Part shown: piece after piece, positions 8,771 to 17,476 of the stretch
Numbering within the stretch: the stretch's first letter is position 1
Layout of the letters: each line of letters starts with the position of its first letter
Assembly (NCBI GenBank): GCA_046302135.1
Contig: JBKCIQ010000153.1
Location: 34,812-98,811 of the forward strand
From: AM-1111 sp046302135
Lineage (GTDB): Bacteria > Bacteroidota > Bacteroidia > B-17B0 > Aurantibacillaceae
Length of the DNA: 64,000 nt
Direction of reading: 5' to 3'
Notes under the pieces: generated by a model
What the model was told of the DNA's origin: nothing
What the model saw: the letters and a program-made list of their open reading frames with translations, nothing else
Database searches by the model: none
Program-made: the position numbers and the translations under genes

Positions 8771-9757
8771 ATGGTTAGAGTTTTTTTAACAGGAGCAGGT
8801 GGAATGCTTGGAAATTCTATTCTAAGAGAATTGCTGAAAAGAGATTTCATGGTAACTGCTTTGTATTTACCTAAAGAAAAAATTGCTGAAATAAAAAACA
8901 AAAATTTTTTTCCGGTGATTGGAAATATTTTGGATCCAACAAAGATGATCGAATTAACCGATGGGATTGACTTTATTATCAACGCAGCCGCTTCAACTTC
9001 TGTGTGGCCATCAAGGAATGAATTAACAAAAAGAATTAATATTGATGGAGTATTGAATCTAGTTTCAGCGGCAAAAAAAAATAACATAAAAAGATTTATT
9101 CATATTGGCACTGCCAACTCCTTTGCCCCGGGAAGCAAAGAAAACCCGGGAGTAGAAACAAATCCTTACGATGCTTGGAAGTTTAAGTTAGATTATATCG
9201 ATAGTAAATATGAAATTCAAAAGATATTATTAAATGAACACAAGAATAATAATTTTCCAATTCTAATAATAAATCCGGGTTACATGATTGGGCCTTTTGA
9301 TTATGGTCCTTCTTCAGGCAAAATGATTTTGAATTTATTCTTGAATAAAATTCCGGGCTATGTTGCCGGAGGTAAAAGTTTTGTTTGCTCTAAGGATGTT
9401 GCTTCCGCTGCCGTAAATGGACTTTCTATTGGAAGAATAGGAGAGTGTTACATCGCCGGTGGAGAGAATCTTTCCTATAAAGAATTTTTCATGAAAGTTA
9501 ACGGAGTTCTTAACAGACCATTTAAACTTAAGCGCATTCCAAGCTTTTTCATTTTGACATACGGATTAATAAATACTGTTATTGCATACTTTACTCGTAA
9601 GGCTCCAGATTTAAGCTTCCCTTTAGCAAAAATTGGATTAGTTGAACAGTATTACAGCTCGGAAAAAATTCGTAGAGAATTACAAATGCCTAATACACCC
9701 ATTGAAAAAGGTATTACGGAATGTATTGAGTGGTTTAAAGAAAATAAATATTGTTAG
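8771..9757 (+). CDS. NAD(P)-dependent epimerase/dehydratase family protein (extended SDR)
   Basis: A 328 aa extended short-chain dehydrogenase similar to dihydroflavonol-4-reductase/3-beta-HSD-like proteins of bacteria. It has the N-terminal 'LTGAGGMLGNSILREL' nucleotide-binding motif, the 'NAAASTSVW' strand and a Y-x3-K active-site pair in 'NPYDAWKFKLD'. 'LIINPGYMIGPFDYGPSSG' is a typical substrate-loop segment. No pathway partner is adjacent, so substrate is unknown. Confidence 0.8.
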   Translation: MVRVFLTGAGGMLGNSILRELLKRDFMVTALYLPKEKIAEIKNKNFFPVIGNILDPTKMIELTDGIDFIINAAASTSVWPSRNELTKRINIDGVLNLVSAAKKNNIKRFIHIGTANSFAPGSKENPGVETNPYDAWKFKLDYIDSKYEIQKILLNEHKNNNFPILIINPGYMIGPFDYGPSSGKMILNLFLNKIPGYVAGGKSFVCSKDVASAAVNGLSIGRIGECYIAGGENLSYKEFFMKVNGVLNRPFKLKRIPSFFILTYGLINTVIAYFTRKAPDLSFPLAKIGLVEQYYSSEKIRRELQMPNTPIEKGITECIEWFKENKYC

Positions 9758-9769
9758 CAATTGCTAAGT

Positions 9770-9907
9770 TCAAGTTATAATTGCAATGTTTTCCTGTAGT
9801 ACTTGGTTAGGTGTTAAGTAATTAAATTTTCTTGTTGGCCTGTTGTTTATTTTTTTATCTAACTTTTCTTCTCTTTTTTGATTAACAGCCAAAATTTGAA
9901 TTAACGT
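9770..9907 (-). pseudogene. remnant of an IS30-family transposase C-terminus
   Basis: Reading the minus strand gives 45 codons ending in a stop at 9770-9772, with 'INNRPTRKFNYLTPNQVL' near the end. The N-N-R-P-x-R-K-x-x-x-Y-x-T-P-x-x-V pattern is the hallmark of the C-terminal end of IS30-type DDE transposases. The frame is closed upstream by a stop just before 9907, and no catalytic DDE residues or terminal inverted repeats are visible. It is therefore a decayed fragment left by an old insertion between the SDR gene and ftcD. Confidence 0.68.
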
Positions 9908-9973
9908 TCAATAGATATAAATTATTACTAATACCTTATTTAATTTGTTAATTTCGTTCATCAAATAAATCCT

Positions 9974-11659
9974 ATGCAACAATTGATAGAATGTGTACCT
10001 AATTTTTCTGAAGGCAGAGACTTAAACATCATCAAACAAATTACAGATGAAATTGAAACGATTGAAGGTGTTCGTTTGTTGAATGTTGATCCGGGAAAGG
10101 CAACCAACAGAACAGTTGTAACTTTTGTAGGTTCTCCTTCTTCAGTGATAGAAGCAGCTTTTCTCGCAATAAAAAAAGCAGGAGAGTTGATTGACATGTC
10201 CAAACACAAAGGTGAACACCCAAGAATGGGTGCAACAGATGTTTGCCCTTTAATTCCTATTAGTGGAATTTCAATGGAAGAAACTGCAAAATATGCTCAA
10301 GAATTAGCAAAGAAAGTAGGAGAGGAGTTGCACATTCCAATTTATTTATATGAATCAGCTCAGCAAAATAAATCTCGTTCAAATCTTTCCGTAATAAGAG
10401 CAGGAGAGTACGAAGGTTTTTTTAAAAAAATAAAGTTGCCTGAATGGAAACCTGATTTTGGTCCAGATGAATTTGATGCACAAAGAGGAGCTACTGTAAT
10501 TGGTGCCAGAGACTTTTTGGTTGCATTTAATGTAAATTTAAACACTACTTCAACCAGACGAGCCAATTCCATTGCATTCGATGTGCGTGAGGCGGGTAGG
10601 GTAAAGCGAGAAGGTGATCCAATTACTGGAAAAGTTGTAAATGATGCAAATGGTAAAGCTGTTTCGATACCCGGTTCTTTAAAGTCGGTTAAAGCTATTG
10701 GTTGGTTCATTGAGGAGTATGGTGTTGCTCAGATTTCAATGAATCTTACTAACATTTCCGTAACTCCGGTACACATTGCGTTTGATGAGGTTTGCAAAAA
10801 ATCAACTGAACGCGGAATTCGAGTTACAGGCTCTGAACTCGTAGGATTGATTCCTTTGCATGCAATGCTCGACGCCGGAAAATATTTCTTAAAGAAACAG
10901 CAACGTTCAACGGGAGTAAGCGAAAAAGAACTCATTAAGATAGCAATTAAATCCATGGGTTTAGATGAGTTGGGACCTTTCAAGCCTGAAGAGAAAATTA
11001 TCGAGTATTTACTGAAAGATAAATCTGATTCTAAATTGATCAGTATGTCCCTATCAGATTTTGCCGATGAAACTGCAAGAGAAAGTCCTGCTCCTGGTGG
11101 TGGATCCATCTCTGCTTATCTGGGTTCATTAGGTGCCGCTCTCGCAACAATGGTTTCTAATTTATCCTCACATAAAAGAGGATGGGACAACAAATGGGAA
11201 GAGTTTTCTGAGTGGGCCGAAAAAGGGCAATATTACAACAGCGAGCTATTAAAAATGGTTGATAAAGATACAGCAGCGTTTAATAAAATAATGTCGGCCT
11301 TTTCAATGCCTAAATCCACAGATGAAGAAAAATCTTTAAGAACAAAATCAATTCAGGAGGCAACACGCTTTGCAATTGAGGTTCCGTTTCGCGTTATGCA
11401 ACTGGCTAACGAAAGCATGCAAGTCATTAAGGCAATGGCTGAAATCGGTAATCCTAATTCCGTGTCAGACGCAGGTGTTGGTGCACTTTGCGTTCGTAGC
11501 GCTGTGATGGGTGCATATCTGAATGTTAAAATTAATTGTTCGGGCTACGAAGACAAAGATTTCGTGAAAGACATTTTAGAAAAAGGTGCTTCAATTGAAA
11601 AACAAACAATTGCACTTGAAACAGAAATTTTAAAAATAGTAAATGAAAAGATTGGTTGA
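9974..11659 (+). CDS. ftcD: glutamate formimidoyltransferase / formimidoyl-THF cyclodeaminase fusion
   Basis: A bifunctional 561 aa folate enzyme. Residues 1 to about 325 form the formimidoyltransferase ('ECVPNFSEGRD' at the start, 'KHKGEHPRMGATDVCP' around 75-90), which moves the formimino group from N-formimino-glutamate to tetrahydrofolate. Residues about 350-561 form the cyclodeaminase ('ARESPAPGGGSISAYLG', 'NPNSVSDAGVGAL'), which releases ammonia to give 5,10-methenyl-THF. This is the animal-like domain order, also found in Bacteroidota. The other histidine-degradation genes (hutH, hutU, hutI) are not in the window. prmA follows by 22 bp and could share the transcript. Confidence 0.93.
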   Translation: MQQLIECVPNFSEGRDLNIIKQITDEIETIEGVRLLNVDPGKATNRTVVTFVGSPSSVIEAAFLAIKKAGELIDMSKHKGEHPRMGATDVCPLIPISGISMEETAKYAQELAKKVGEELHIPIYLYESAQQNKSRSNLSVIRAGEYEGFFKKIKLPEWKPDFGPDEFDAQRGATVIGARDFLVAFNVNLNTTSTRRANSIAFDVREAGRVKREGDPITGKVVNDANGKAVSIPGSLKSVKAIGWFIEEYGVAQISMNLTNISVTPVHIAFDEVCKKSTERGIRVTGSELVGLIPLHAMLDAGKYFLKKQQRSTGVSEKELIKIAIKSMGLDELGPFKPEEKIIEYLLKDKSDSKLISMSLSDFADETARESPAPGGGSISAYLGSLGAALATMVSNLSSHKRGWDNKWEEFSEWAEKGQYYNSELLKMVDKDTAAFNKIMSAFSMPKSTDEEKSLRTKSIQEATRFAIEVPFRVMQLANESMQVIKAMAEIGNPNSVSDAGVGALCVRSAVMGAYLNVKINCSGYEDKDFVKDILEKGASIEKQTIALETEILKIVNEKIG

Positions 11660-11681
11660 TTAATTAATTCACTTAGCCTAA

Positions 11682-12512
11682 ATGGAATATTTAAAATTTT
11701 CTTTTTCTGTTGATCCGGTTATTCCGGGTAATGAGGTGCTTATTGCTTATTTAGGCGATATGGGTTTTGAAAGCTTTACTGAAAATGAAAAGGGTTTTGA
11801 GGCTTTCATTCAGAAAAATGATTTTAAAGACGAAATGCTTCCTGTGATCAATGAATTCGAAGGATTGTATTTTTCTATTGTAAGAGAAGATATTCCATCA
11901 CAAAATTGGAATACTGAATGGGAAAAAAACTTTTCACCTGTTGAGGTAGAAGATAAAATTTTAATTCGTGCACCTTTTCATCCAAATTCTTTTAATTCAG
12001 CATTAGAAATCGTGATCATGCCCAAAATGTCTTTCGGTACAGGACACCATGACACTACTTGGCTAATGTGTCGTAATATTTTTCAATTGAAGTTATCCGG
12101 AAAATCTTTTTTAGATATGGGTTGTGGAACCGGGGTATTGGCAATTCTAGGTAAAAAACTTGGAGCCGAAAGAGTTCTTGGGGTAGATATTGATGATTGG
12201 AGTATTGAAAACGCTAAAGAAAACTGTGAAGTAAATGAGGTTAGTGAAATAGAAATTTTGAAAGGAGATTCATCACTTCTGTTAACAGAAAAGTTTGATG
12301 TGATTGCGGCCAATATCAACAGAAATGTACTTATGAATGATATCCCCCTTTATTCCTCGGTTTTGAATAATAGTGGAACCCTTCTTCTTAGTGGTTTTTT
12401 TGAAACCGATTTCACAAAACTGATTTCTCTTGCAGAAAATAACGGACTTGAACTTGTCAAAAGTGAATCAAGAAACAGTTGGGGTATTCTGATTTTACAG
12501 AAAAAGATTTAA
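11682..12512 (+). CDS. prmA: ribosomal protein L11 methyltransferase
   Basis: A 276 aa SAM-dependent methyltransferase that trimethylates ribosomal protein L11. It shows the family order: an N-terminal L11-binding domain (with 'SQNWNTEWEKNFSPVEV'), 'MSFGTGHHDTT' and then the SAM site 'LDMGCGTGVLAI' (about residue 145), followed by 'AANINRNVL' where other methyltransferases have NPPY. Length is slightly shorter than in enterobacteria, as usual in Bacteroidota. Its last 18 bp overlap the end of the convergent SirB1-like gene. Confidence 0.93.
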   Translation: MEYLKFSFSVDPVIPGNEVLIAYLGDMGFESFTENEKGFEAFIQKNDFKDEMLPVINEFEGLYFSIVREDIPSQNWNTEWEKNFSPVEVEDKILIRAPFHPNSFNSALEIVIMPKMSFGTGHHDTTWLMCRNIFQLKLSGKSFLDMGCGTGVLAILGKKLGAERVLGVDIDDWSIENAKENCEVNEVSEIEILKGDSSLLLTEKFDVIAANINRNVLMNDIPLYSSVLNNSGTLLLSGFFETDFTKLISLAENNGLELVKSESRNSWGILILQKKI

Positions 12513-13391
12513 TTCCTGAAGTATTAATTTTAATTCTTCCACTTTTCTACTGTTCTCTTTTCTCTCGTAGGCATGAATTAAATTTCTCAACACTCTTTTA
12601 ATAATATCAATATTACTGCAAGGTTTATAGTATTTTGCGTCAGGTTCAATTTGTTTTTCTTTCAGAAAATTATCTATTTCATTTTTCCCAAACAAGGCTC
12701 CGTTACTGAAAGGATTGATGTAAAACAATATTGATTCCGGAAGTCCATTATCATTGTAATTCACTAAGCTGCTCATGTCATCTGCGTATCCTAGTATGAA
12801 ATGCATTGGTAAATCAATTCCATAAACAGGAATTCCCAACTCTTCGCAAATTAGCATATAAACTATGCTTAATGAAATGGGATTTCCGGTTTTTCTGTTC
12901 AATACATGATTCAGGTAAGAATTGTCTGGTGAATGGTAGTCATCTTTATTGGGCGTGAATACATGTAAATTATAAAGAATGTGGTTTACAATTTTTATTT
13001 TTTCAAGAGCGGTAAGCCCATCATTGATTTCAAGCCAAACGTCCTGCGTTATCTCACTCAATTGTTTTCTTATTTTTTCTTCATTAAGATTAGCGTTTGA
13101 ATAACGTGAAATAATAATCATCCCATCCAACAAACTTTCACCACCTTCTTTAGCCCATGTCTTTAAATCTTTTGAAATATTTTCAAATTGAATGGTTGAT
13201 ATGATATTGCCAATTCTATGTTGAAGTACTTCATCAAAGCAGTCTTCCCACGCTTCCTCTAGATGAGGAATTATCTGATATCCATAAGTTAAAAATTTAC
13301 CTTCAACGTGCTTGTAGATTCCCTCATCCGGATCTTCCAATAAGGTAATCATTGCGTTGAACTGCTGTTTGTCTAATGGAGTTGTTTGCAT
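12495..13391 (-). CDS. SirB1-like transglutaminase-fold protein
   Basis: A 298 aa protein of the SirB1 N-terminal/transglutaminase-like family. The most recognisable segment is 'SYLNHVLNRKTGNPISLSIVYM' in the middle (about residues 165-187), followed by 'LPMHFILGY' and 'FYINPFSNGALF'. The position normally taken by the catalytic Cys of transglutaminases is not obvious, so it may be non-catalytic. The helical N-terminal half and helical C-terminus suit a TPR-like scaffold. The function of this family is not established. Confidence 0.75.
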   Translation of the reverse strand: MQTTPLDKQQFNAMITLLEDPDEGIYKHVEGKFLTYGYQIIPHLEEAWEDCFDEVLQHRIGNIISTIQFENISKDLKTWAKEGGESLLDGMIIISRYSNANLNEEKIRKQLSEITQDVWLEINDGLTALEKIKIVNHILYNLHVFTPNKDDYHSPDNSYLNHVLNRKTGNPISLSIVYMLICEELGIPVYGIDLPMHFILGYADDMSSLVNYNDNGLPESILFYINPFSNGALFGKNEIDNFLKEKQIEPDAKYYKPCSNIDIIKRVLRNLIHAYERKENSRKVEELKLILQELNLFL

Positions 13392-13463
13392 AAAGCTTGA
13401 CTTTACACAAATTTACCTTCACAATAACCGGAGATTTTCCTCAATTCATTAAAAAATCAACAA

Positions 13464-14345
13464 TCAGGCTGTTAATCTCTCTAAACAATCACTTATTAAT
13501 AACTCGACACTATTAGAATAGTCTTTTGTAAACTCTTTTTTAATTCTGTTGGCAATGATTACGCAAACCGTCAGGCAATTGTGTCCTAGCAATGATCCAA
13601 GTCCGTATAAAGCAGAGGTTTCCATCTCAAAATTACTGATCCTTAGGTCATTGTATCTGAATGAGGTCAGTAATTCGTTTAAGTTGGGTTTTGAGGCATC
13701 CAGTCTCAATTGCCGTCCTTGTGGACCATAAAATCCTGGTGCGGTGGCTGTAATTCCATGATGATTACCTGATACGAAATTTTCAAATAATTTTTTGGAC
13801 GCTGATACACAGTAGGGATAAGGTAAATTAACCGACCAATCTGTATGTTTAATGAACTCCTCAGAAATAATATTTTCGCAAACCCTTTCCCAACCGGAAT
13901 AAAAATTTAATAAACCATCAAGGCCTAAACCATGAGATGAAACAACCAATCCGTTAACCGGTATATTCTCTTGTAATGAGCCTGAAGTTCCAAGTCTTAT
14001 AATATTTAAAGAACGTTTAATTGATTTCTCTGTGCGGGTATGAGGATCAATATTAACCGCCGCGTCAAGCTCATTTAAAACAATATCTATGTTGTCAGTA
14101 CCAATACCTGTTGAAAGTACCGTGATTCTTTTTCCATTAAATATTCCTGTGTGGGTTACAAACTCTCTGTGTTCAGTTTTAAATTCAATTTTAGAAAAGT
14201 GTTTCGAGATTTGCTGAACTCTTCCTTGATCACCTACCACAATTACATCATCCGCTATATTCTCGTCTTTTAGATTAATGTGATAAACTCTATTTTCATT
14301 AGTGAGAATCAATTCTGTTTCAGCAAAATATTTTTCTTTTTTCAT
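13464..14345 (-). CDS. nucleoside phosphorylase, uridine phosphorylase-like
   Basis: A 293 aa member of the PNP/UDP phosphorylase family, which splits nucleosides with phosphate to give base and ribose-1-phosphate. Supporting segments are 'VVGDQGRVQQISKHF' (phosphate site), 'STGIGTDNIDIVLNELDA', 'IRLGTSGSLQ' (phosphate/ribose site) and 'NFEMETSALYGL', in which the Met-Glu pair binds the ribose. It most resembles the uridine phosphorylase branch of Bacteroidota, but base preference is not proven. The start is divergent from the universal stress gene with a 59-bp spacer. Confidence 0.85.
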   Translation of the reverse strand: MKKEKYFAETELILTNENRVYHINLKDENIADDVIVVGDQGRVQQISKHFSKIEFKTEHREFVTHTGIFNGKRITVLSTGIGTDNIDIVLNELDAAVNIDPHTRTEKSIKRSLNIIRLGTSGSLQENIPVNGLVVSSHGLGLDGLLNFYSGWERVCENIISEEFIKHTDWSVNLPYPYCVSASKKLFENFVSGNHHGITATAPGFYGPQGRQLRLDASKPNLNELLTSFRYNDLRISNFEMETSALYGLGSLLGHNCLTVCVIIANRIKKEFTKDYSNSVELLISDCLERLTA

Positions 14346-14404
14346 GTTAATGTCGTTCTTTTGTAAAATGAAACTATCTTTGAATTGAAGTAAATTTAGT
14401 TTTT

Positions 14405-15244
14405 TTGGAACATAATATCGTTATACCTTTCGATTTTTCTAATTATTCAACTCAGGTTTTTCAATCAGTGAATGATTTAGTAAAAAGGATTAAGGCTAAT
14501 ATTCACCTGCTGCATGTAATTCCGGGTGATTCCGGTGAGGATAAAATTGTAAAAGCAAAGGAATTGCTTGAAAAGATTCCTGAAAAAACAAAAGTAAACG
14601 GAAATATTTATCTTTCAGTTTTAAAAGGTGAAATTGCAGAAAAAGTTTTGTCTTATGCTTCCGGACTGGTTAATCCCGTTATTTTTATTTCACATACATC
14701 GGGAAACTTCAGCACACCAAATTACACCGGGCCAAATGCTGAATCGATTATAGCTAATTCACCATATCCTGTCTTCTTACTTAAAAAAGGATTGGATTTC
14801 GTAAAAATCAATACCATATTACTCGTTGTTGATATAGAACAGGAAAATAGAATTAAATTAAATCATGCTGTTTTTTTAAGTAGATTTTTTAATAATGCAT
14901 TGATTCGGTTGTTGCATGTAGATTATGATCTGGAAACAAGAAAAGTAAAAAAACTTACTGGTCGTTTGGAGCACTTAAGATCTTTTTTCTTAAGAAAAAA
15001 TATTGGTTGTTATGGCGAAATAGTCAGTGCCTCATCAAAGGATCGTGATTCAAAAAGTAAAGTTGCCGTTGAATACGCCGAACAGTCAGGTGCAGAATTG
15101 ATGCTAATTGCAACTAATGATGAAAAAGCAATTGCCAATTTTAGAATTTCGGATCATGCTTATTATATCATTTCTAATTTCAGAAATAATATTTTTTCGA
15201 TCACACCATTTGTTTCTGGAGCGGGAAAGTTGGTAGAGAAATAA
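14405..15244 (+). CDS. universal stress protein (tandem UspA-like)
   Basis: A 279 aa cytosolic protein with two UspA-type alpha/beta domains, starting 'NIVIPFDFSNYSTQVFQSV' and continuing with a second, more divergent copy from about residue 140. The ATP-binding G-2x-G-9x-G(S/T) motif is not clearly intact, so ATP binding is uncertain. No in-frame ATG exists before the domain; an in-frame TGA lies at 14381, so the TTG at 14405 is the start. A -7 like TATCTTTG box lies at 14375-14382. It is followed after 8 bp by the amidotransferase gene. Confidence 0.8.
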   Translation: MEHNIVIPFDFSNYSTQVFQSVNDLVKRIKANIHLLHVIPGDSGEDKIVKAKELLEKIPEKTKVNGNIYLSVLKGEIAEKVLSYASGLVNPVIFISHTSGNFSTPNYTGPNAESIIANSPYPVFLLKKGLDFVKINTILLVVDIEQENRIKLNHAVFLSRFFNNALIRLLHVDYDLETRKVKKLTGRLEHLRSFFLRKNIGCYGEIVSASSKDRDSKSKVAVEYAEQSGAELMLIATNDEKAIANFRISDHAYYIISNFRNNIFSITPFVSGAGKLVEK

Positions 15245-15252
15245 ATTTTTTA

Positions 15253-15834
15253 ATGAATCTACTTATAATAGATAATTACGATTCATTTACGTACAATCTG
15301 TATCACCTTGTTCAAGTAGCATCACCTATTGATACGTCAATTGAGGTTCATCAGAATAATAAAATTGATTTAAAAAAAATAAGTGAATTTGATAAGATAA
15401 TATTATCACCAGGACCCGGTCTTCCGAAAGATGCCGGAATTACTAATGAAGTGATCTGTGAATTTCACCAAAGCAAAAGCATCTTTGGAGTATGTTTGGG
15501 TTTTCAGGCTATTGGTGAGTTTTTTGGAGTTAAACTAAAAAATTTAGATAATGTATTTCACGGTGTTTCAACTGAAATTACCATAAATGAGTCTTCAGGA
15601 TTATTTTCAGGGTTACCAAAAAAAATTCTAGTGGGAAGATACCACAGCTGGGCATGGGATACTACTTGTATTCCCGAAGAAATTCAAATCACATCAACAT
15701 CCGATGATGGAAATATAATGTCAGCACGACACAAATATTTTGATGTTTCAGGTGTGCAATTTCATCCCGAGTCTATTCTTTCTCATTTTGGAAGAGAAAT
15801 CCTTTATAACTGGGTAAATACAAATAGCGGATAA
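15253..15834 (+). CDS. pabA: anthranilate/aminodeoxychorismate synthase glutamine amidotransferase subunit
   Basis: A 193 aa class I glutamine amidotransferase that supplies ammonia to a TrpE or PabB partner. It has 'IIDNYDSFTYNL' at the N-terminus, 'LSPGPGLP', the nucleophile Cys81 in 'GVCLGFQAIG' and the His171/Glu173 pair in 'QFHPES', a complete triad. PabA and TrpG cannot be told apart by sequence in many bacteria. No trp genes are adjacent, so an amphibolic PabA-like role is somewhat more likely. It is convergent with the GAPDH gene with 6 bp between stops. Confidence 0.85.
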   Translation: MNLLIIDNYDSFTYNLYHLVQVASPIDTSIEVHQNNKIDLKKISEFDKIILSPGPGLPKDAGITNEVICEFHQSKSIFGVCLGFQAIGEFFGVKLKNLDNVFHGVSTEITINESSGLFSGLPKKILVGRYHSWAWDTTCIPEEIQITSTSDDGNIMSARHKYFDVSGVQFHPESILSHFGREILYNWVNTNSG

Positions 15835-15840
15835 ATTATA

Positions 15841-17313
15841 CTAGTAATAAACCTGTCTTCTAACTTCTGCAAGTTGTTTTGAAAATCTCAAAACTTGTCT
15901 GGTATAACCATATTCATTATCATACCATACATATAACACAATGTTCTTTTTATCAGAAGAAATTATTGTTGCCTGACTATCAAATACCGAAGGGCAAGGG
16001 TTTCCTATTACATCAGTTGAAACAAGTTCGTTGCTGAATGCATACTGAATTTGTTCTACCAACTGCCCTTCAAGTGCATATTTTTTAATGATATCATTAA
16101 CTGTGTCTTTGGTAACTTCTTTATTGATGGTTATATTTAGAATTGCAAGAGATACGTTTGGCGTTGGTACTCTCACAGAATTTGCAGTAAATTTTCCGGA
16201 TAGCTGAGGAAGTACTTTTTTAAGGGCGCTTTCAGCCCCAGTTTCTGTAATTACCATGTTTAGCGCCGCTGATCTGCCTCTTCTGTACTTTTTATGATAA
16301 TTGTCTAGCAAATTCTGATCGTTAGTGTAAGAGTGAACCGTTTCAATGTGACCTCTTACAACTCCGAATTCTTTATCCACTATGTAAAGTATTGGCATAA
16401 TGGCGTTGGTGGTGCAAGATGCCGCTGAAAAAATTTGTTCGTTGACTGCTTCAACTGTTTCGTGGTTCACACCAAAAACAACATTTGGTATATCTCCCTT
16501 TGCTGGCGCAGTTAATAGCACCTTTGAAATACCTTTCGCGTTAAGATGGCGACCAAGACCATCTCTATCTCTCCATGCTCCTGTATTGTCAATCAATAAT
16601 GCGCTGTTGATTCCGTATTGAGTGTAATCAACTGATTCAGGCTTGTCTGCGTGAATCATGTGAACAGTATGTCCATTAATTATCAGAGCTTTATTTTCTA
16701 AATCAGCAATTACAGTTCCGGGGAAAGGGCCGTGCACTGAATCATTTCTTAATAAATCTGCACGCTTTACTATTTCTTCATCACTGTTACCTCTTGTTAC
16801 AATAGCCTTTAATCTAAGTTGTTGTCCTTTTCCTGCTTGGGTAATCAATTCTCTTGCGGCTAATCTTCCTATTCTTCCGAACCCAAACAAAACTACATCC
16901 TTTCCGTTTATATTATCTGATTTTCCAATGAAATCAATCAATTTTGCATTTATGAATTCTGATGAGTTTTTATAATTTCCTTTTTCATTGAACCATTCAT
17001 AAGCAAGCTTTCCTATATCCAATTTGGAAGGGCATATTTGTAAGTTATAAATTATTTGCGCAAGCTCTGCTGTGTCTGATGTGCTGATTGGTTTTTTTAC
17101 AATATCCTTAGCGTACTGATGCAGGTTCATGACCTCACTGACACTTCTGTCAACTAGCTGATTCCTAAAAAGTACAAGTTCAATTGATTTTTCAAACCAT
17201 AACTTTCCTGTTATGTTTATTAAATCTAATGCTGATTTCTCTTGTTTAATCCAGTTTTCAAGTTCATTTTGGTAATTAGATTCCAAGTTTTGTTTAGTTG
17301 CGGTGAGGGACAT
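15841..17313 (-). CDS. gap: glyceraldehyde-3-phosphate dehydrogenase, long form
   Basis: A phosphorylating GAPDH of 490 aa, about 150 residues longer than the classic enzyme. Residues 1-135 are an extra helical N-terminal region. The NAD-binding 'GFGRIGR' follows at 144-150, the catalytic Cys300 lies in 'SAASCTTNA', and 'WYDNEYGYTRQV' is near the end. The long form occurs in some Bacteroidota and Proteobacteria and may be specialised for gluconeogenesis or NADPH; the cofactor is not decided here. A -7 like TAATTTTG box lies just upstream on the minus strand, without a clear -33 box. Confidence 0.9.
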   Translation of the reverse strand: MSLTATKQNLESNYQNELENWIKQEKSALDLINITGKLWFEKSIELVLFRNQLVDRSVSEVMNLHQYAKDIVKKPISTSDTAELAQIIYNLQICPSKLDIGKLAYEWFNEKGNYKNSSEFINAKLIDFIGKSDNINGKDVVLFGFGRIGRLAARELITQAGKGQQLRLKAIVTRGNSDEEIVKRADLLRNDSVHGPFPGTVIADLENKALIINGHTVHMIHADKPESVDYTQYGINSALLIDNTGAWRDRDGLGRHLNAKGISKVLLTAPAKGDIPNVVFGVNHETVEAVNEQIFSAASCTTNAIMPILYIVDKEFGVVRGHIETVHSYTNDQNLLDNYHKKYRRGRSAALNMVITETGAESALKKVLPQLSGKFTANSVRVPTPNVSLAILNITINKEVTKDTVNDIIKKYALEGQLVEQIQYAFSNELVSTDVIGNPCPSVFDSQATIISSDKKNIVLYVWYDNEYGYTRQVLRFSKQLAEVRRQVYY

Positions 17314-17428
17314 GGTTTATAAAATTTTTGGTCTTCAAAATTAAAAATTAAACCCCCTTTGGAGTAGCTTGTTTTTTTAAAGAATTAAAAAAATCTAAAA
17401 ACATTTCAACATTTTCGATTATAAATAA

Positions 17429-17455
17429 AAAACCCCGTCTTTTAAACGAGGTTTT
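17429..17455 (-). terminator. intrinsic terminator of sigA
   Basis: On the minus strand a 9-10 bp stem (AAACCUCGU with ACGGGGUUU, one G-U pair, 7-nt loop) is followed directly by a run of T residues. It lies about 20 bp after the sigA stop codon, a textbook Rho-independent terminator. Confidence 0.85.
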
Positions 17456-17476
17456 AAAAATCTTATTTCGGAAACA

